Source: Albibacterium sp035514885
GTDB taxonomy: Bacteria; Bacteroidota; Bacteroidia; Sphingobacteriales; Sphingobacteriaceae
Reading direction: 5' to 3'
Assembly (NCBI RefSeq): GCF_035514885.1
Contig: NZ_DATJCH010000012.1
Location: 682,001 to 746,000 of the forward strand
DNA: 64,000 nt
The notes below the pieces were generated by a model. It was not told where the DNA came from. It did not search any database and worked only from the letters and a program-made list of their open reading frames with translations. This document shows, piece after piece, positions 61,589-64,000 of this stretch. Position 1 is the first letter of the stretch, and every line of letters starts with the position of its first letter. The translations under genes were made by a program, and so were the position numbers.

Positions 61589-62329
61589 TTAAATATTTGC
61601 CCATCCATGGGTGAGAACATCTACGATATGCATTGTTTTTAAAGGGATCTTATGCTGATCAATATATCCTTGCAGATGCAATAAACATGATGAGTCTGTC
61701 GATATTATATAATCTGCATTCATCTCTAAAGCATTATTGATTTTCTGTTCGGCCATAGCAGAAGATATACCGCTGAATTTTACAGCAAAAGTTCCTCCAA
61801 AACCACAACATACATCCGTATCCTTCATCTCGACCAGGTCTAATCCATCTACGTTTGCTAAAAGTTGTCGAGGTTCGTCTTTTATATGACAATCACGTAA
61901 TCCTGAACATGAATCATGGTAAACCGCTCTGCCTTCCAACTCTGCTCCAAAATAATCTTTCTTTAAGACGTTAACGAGAAAATCAGTTAACTCATAAATA
62001 TTGCTTTGGATAGATCTGCAATGATTATGCACCATTGTATTGGTAAACAGTTCATTATAACCATGCTTAACCATGCCGGTGCACGAGGCCGATGGTGACA
62101 CTATTGGATAATCGCCTGAAAAATCGCCAAGAAACTTTGATCCTATTGTTTTTGCTTCATCAAAGAAGCCAGCATTATAAGCAGGCTGTCCACAACAAGT
62201 TTGTTCGGGGTTATAAATAACTTTACACCCTGCCTTTTCAAGAATTAGAATAGTGTTAAACGCTGTCTGCGGATATAACTGATCGATAAAACAAGGTATA
62301 AAAAGCTCTACTGTATTGCTCTTAATCAT
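61589..62329 (-). CDS. (Fe-S)-binding LutA/YkgE-type CCG-domain protein
   Basis: The 246-residue protein has two CCG domains: TCCGQPAYNAGFFDEAKTIG (about 43-62) and CCGFGGTFAVKFSGISSAMA (about 174-193), with further Cys near FIPCFIDQLYP and YHDSCSGLRDCH. LutA/YkgE proteins are cysteine-rich parts of lactate-utilisation oxidoreductases. No lutB or lutC is seen nearby, so the partner is unknown. It is downstream of an MFS gene, in the same direction. Confidence 0.9.
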   Translation of the reverse strand: MIKSNTVELFIPCFIDQLYPQTAFNTILILEKAGCKVIYNPEQTCCGQPAYNAGFFDEAKTIGSKFLGDFSGDYPIVSPSASCTGMVKHGYNELFTNTMVHNHCRSIQSNIYELTDFLVNVLKKDYFGAELEGRAVYHDSCSGLRDCHIKDEPRQLLANVDGLDLVEMKDTDVCCGFGGTFAVKFSGISSAMAEQKINNALEMNADYIISTDSSCLLHLQGYIDQHKIPLKTMHIVDVLTHGWANI

Positions 62330-62394
62330 AGGTAAACAAAGTTATGATAATAATTAATATGGAAAATAGTTTTATATCAATTAAGAATATCATT

Positions 62395-63696
62395 CTATGC
62401 CAAAGCTGCAGATCTAGGAATACGGAACAATAATATCAATCCTATTAGAAAAAATAAAACTAGAAATAGAGCCGATAAACGAATGTTATGAGTGAGTTCT
62501 TCTATAAAACCAAACGAAAATAAACCAATTACGATAGCAATTTTTTCAGTCACGTCGTAAAAACTAAAAAATGATGCATTATCTTCTGTATCAATAGGTA
62601 TCAATTTAGAAAACGTTGACCTCGAAATTGACTGGGTTCCTCCCATTACAAGGCCAACTAACATAGCCAAAATATAGAACTGCATTTCATTTCTGATAAA
62701 GAAAGCTGAGACGCATATAAAAATCCAGAGAATGACTACGATCATCAACACTTTAATATTTCCAATTCTACTTGCTAACCATGACATCAGGTAGGCTCCG
62801 GCTATTGCAACTATCTGTATTAATAAAATTGTAACAATCAACTTTGAAGTACCTAAGTGAAGAACCTTCTCTCCGAATGCAGCTGCTACAAGCATAATGG
62901 TTTGTACACCCATTGCATAAAAGAAGAAGGCAAACAAGAAGCCCTTTAACGAAGGCAGTGATTTTATATTAATCCATACTTTCTTAAGCTCAAGAAAACC
63001 TTTTTTAATGACATGATGATTTAATCTGTTTTTATTCTGAGGTTTATTCGGTAACTTCCTAAAAGATATTTGAGAAAATAGAATCCACCATACACCAACT
63101 AGTAAAAATGATAGTCTTGCTGGGAAAGATGGATCCTCTATACCAAACCATTCGGGCTTAAGTACAAACAAAAAACATATTAATTGTAAAATAACGCTTC
63201 CAATATATCCGTATGCAAAACCCTTAGCGCTAACCGAATCTTGCTGATCAATCGATGCAATTTCAGGAAGATAGGAGTTATTAAACAACACTCCTCCAAT
63301 ATAACCCATCGCGGCTAAGCTTGAACAGATGATACCCCACTCCAATGTCTCGAGTTTAAAGAAATATAAACCCATACAAGCAAAACCACCGATATAGGTA
63401 AATATCTTCATCATTGCTTTTTTATTCCCTTTATAATCAGCTATTGCCGAGAACATGGGCAATAGAATTACCATAATTAAGTAAGAGAATGCTAAAGAAT
63501 AATTTGCTAATGCTGTATTAACAAATGAGAAACCAAAAAAACTAACCTCATCACCATACTCTTCAGTAAGTGTAATAATTGTATAATAAGCTGGAAAGAT
63601 AGTAGATGTTATAACCAGGTTATAAGCGGAATTGGCCCAATCAAACATTGCCCAAGCTTTGATTGTTGGCTTATCGTTTTTAATAATATTTTCCAT
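62395..63696 (-). CDS. MFS transporter, UMF1/ATG22-like family
   Basis: The 433-residue protein has about 12 TM helices, with the start KAWAMFDWANSAYNLVITST, followed by LPMFSAIADYKGNKKAMMKI (about 79-98), the MFS loop motif, and GLVMGGTQSISRSTFSKLIP (about 349-368). This pattern fits the UMF1 family (vacuole ATG22-like) of unknown substrate. It starts 17 bp inside the recQ 3' end, so it is probably coupled to it. It precedes the LutA-like gene. Confidence 0.88.
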   Translation of the reverse strand: MENIIKNDKPTIKAWAMFDWANSAYNLVITSTIFPAYYTIITLTEEYGDEVSFFGFSFVNTALANYSLAFSYLIMVILLPMFSAIADYKGNKKAMMKIFTYIGGFACMGLYFFKLETLEWGIICSSLAAMGYIGGVLFNNSYLPEIASIDQQDSVSAKGFAYGYIGSVILQLICFLFVLKPEWFGIEDPSFPARLSFLLVGVWWILFSQISFRKLPNKPQNKNRLNHHVIKKGFLELKKVWINIKSLPSLKGFLFAFFFYAMGVQTIMLVAAAFGEKVLHLGTSKLIVTILLIQIVAIAGAYLMSWLASRIGNIKVLMIVVILWIFICVSAFFIRNEMQFYILAMLVGLVMGGTQSISRSTFSKLIPIDTEDNASFFSFYDVTEKIAIVIGLFSFGFIEELTHNIRLSALFLVLFFLIGLILLFRIPRSAALA

Positions 63697-64000
63697 TATT
63701 CATTTTTATCTCTCCTGAATCTATTAATTTACGTATAAAATCTAATCTATCTTTCTCCTCTCCTACACTTAAACCATTTACTAATTCATCGATAGTTAAA
63801 GGACCATTTAAAAGCAGGTTCTTAATTTCTGCTATCATTATCATATGGGTATCTTTCAGGTTTCCCTGTCTTCTTGTTTTTATACAGAAATCACAAATCA
63901 AACAATCACTAGAATTCAGCTCACCAAAATATGCTAACAATTTACGACTACGACATTGATCTTCAATTAAATAATTGAAGATACCATCCAGTTGCTGCCT
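63680..64000 (-). CDS. ATP-dependent DNA helicase RecQ, C-terminal part (cut by window)
   Basis: The frame runs off the window at 64000. The visible 106 residues start with RQQLDGIFNYLIEDQCRSRK and contain the RecQ zinc module QCRSRKLLAYFGELNSSDCL, then ICDFCIKTRR, with four Cys ligands. They end in a winged-helix-like piece, LLNGPLTIDELVNGLSVGEE. The upstream helicase core is outside the window. The stop overlaps the MFS gene start by 17 bp. Confidence 0.9.
   Translation of the reverse strand, partial: RQQLDGIFNYLIEDQCRSRKLLAYFGELNSSDCLICDFCIKTRRQGNLKDTHMIMIAEIKNLLLNGPLTIDELVNGLSVGEEKDRLDFIRKLIDSGEIKMNNGKYY

Overview
The window looks like a chromosome segment of a low-GC Bacteroidota, most likely of the Sphingobacteriales (Pedobacter/Solitalea-like; the genus is a guess). 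Supporting signs are a SusC/SusD pair, many SKC-type lipoprotein signals, a fused SecDF, and Bacteroidota promoters (TTTG, about 19 nt, TAnnTTTG). No rRNA, tRNA, phage, complete insertion sequence or CRISPR array was seen.

Layout. 1-4774 (minus): the end of a surface-polysaccharide cluster (Wzy-like polymerase cut by the window edge, Wzz-like protein, two glycosyltransferases, a small beta-barrel). 4850-6430: a beta-helix lipoprotein. 6513-12301 (minus): a polysaccharide utilization locus susC-susD-GH30. 12302-12978: a repeat-rich spacer. 12979-16644 (minus): a seven-TM sensor fused to a transposase-type zinc ribbon, a CpsB-type phosphatase and a fimbrillin-like lipoprotein. 16781-18454: an M1 peptidase. 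18480-25299: a TMEM220 protein and the complete six-gene ebo cluster. 25321-26145: a UspA protein. 26158-30509: an amino-sugar/GalNAc locus (CBM9-like protein, NahK-like kinase, GH109, LacI regulator) with twin palindromic operators. 30598-32196: LolD-type ATPase, a small protein and an odd HAD protein. 32336-35794: sucC, asnS and a TsaC/Sua5 protein. 35836-39560: trpDFBA behind a Trp-Trp-Trp leader peptide and attenuator. 39720-45949: SatD/DUF3307 pair, PiT transporter with PhoU-like tail, GNAT plus PLP racemase, pdxH. 45950-47540: a possible sigma-54-driven small RNA, then an ECF sigma factor and membrane partner. 47587-51574: promoter, SAM-I riboswitch, polycysteine leader ORF, then metY-metX-hom. 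51634-58232: DUF6496, thyA-folA, secDF, MarR, FNR-like reductase and ferredoxin. 58317-61504 (minus): thrS-infC-rpmI-rplT. 61589-64000 (minus): Fe-S protein, MFS transporter and the recQ 3' end.

The most unusual items are: (i) the 7TMR-DISM sensor whose cytoplasmic end is an IS1595/ISXO2-type zinc-ribbon DNA-binding module, lying beside a PUL and an inverted/direct repeat cluster; (ii) a leader that joins a SAM-I riboswitch to a 42-codon ORF ending in four Cys codons; (iii) the Trp attenuator; (iv) the complete ebo cluster; and (v) the sigma-54-like promoter followed by a short terminated transcript. All functions are inferred from sequence reading alone; no database search was run.
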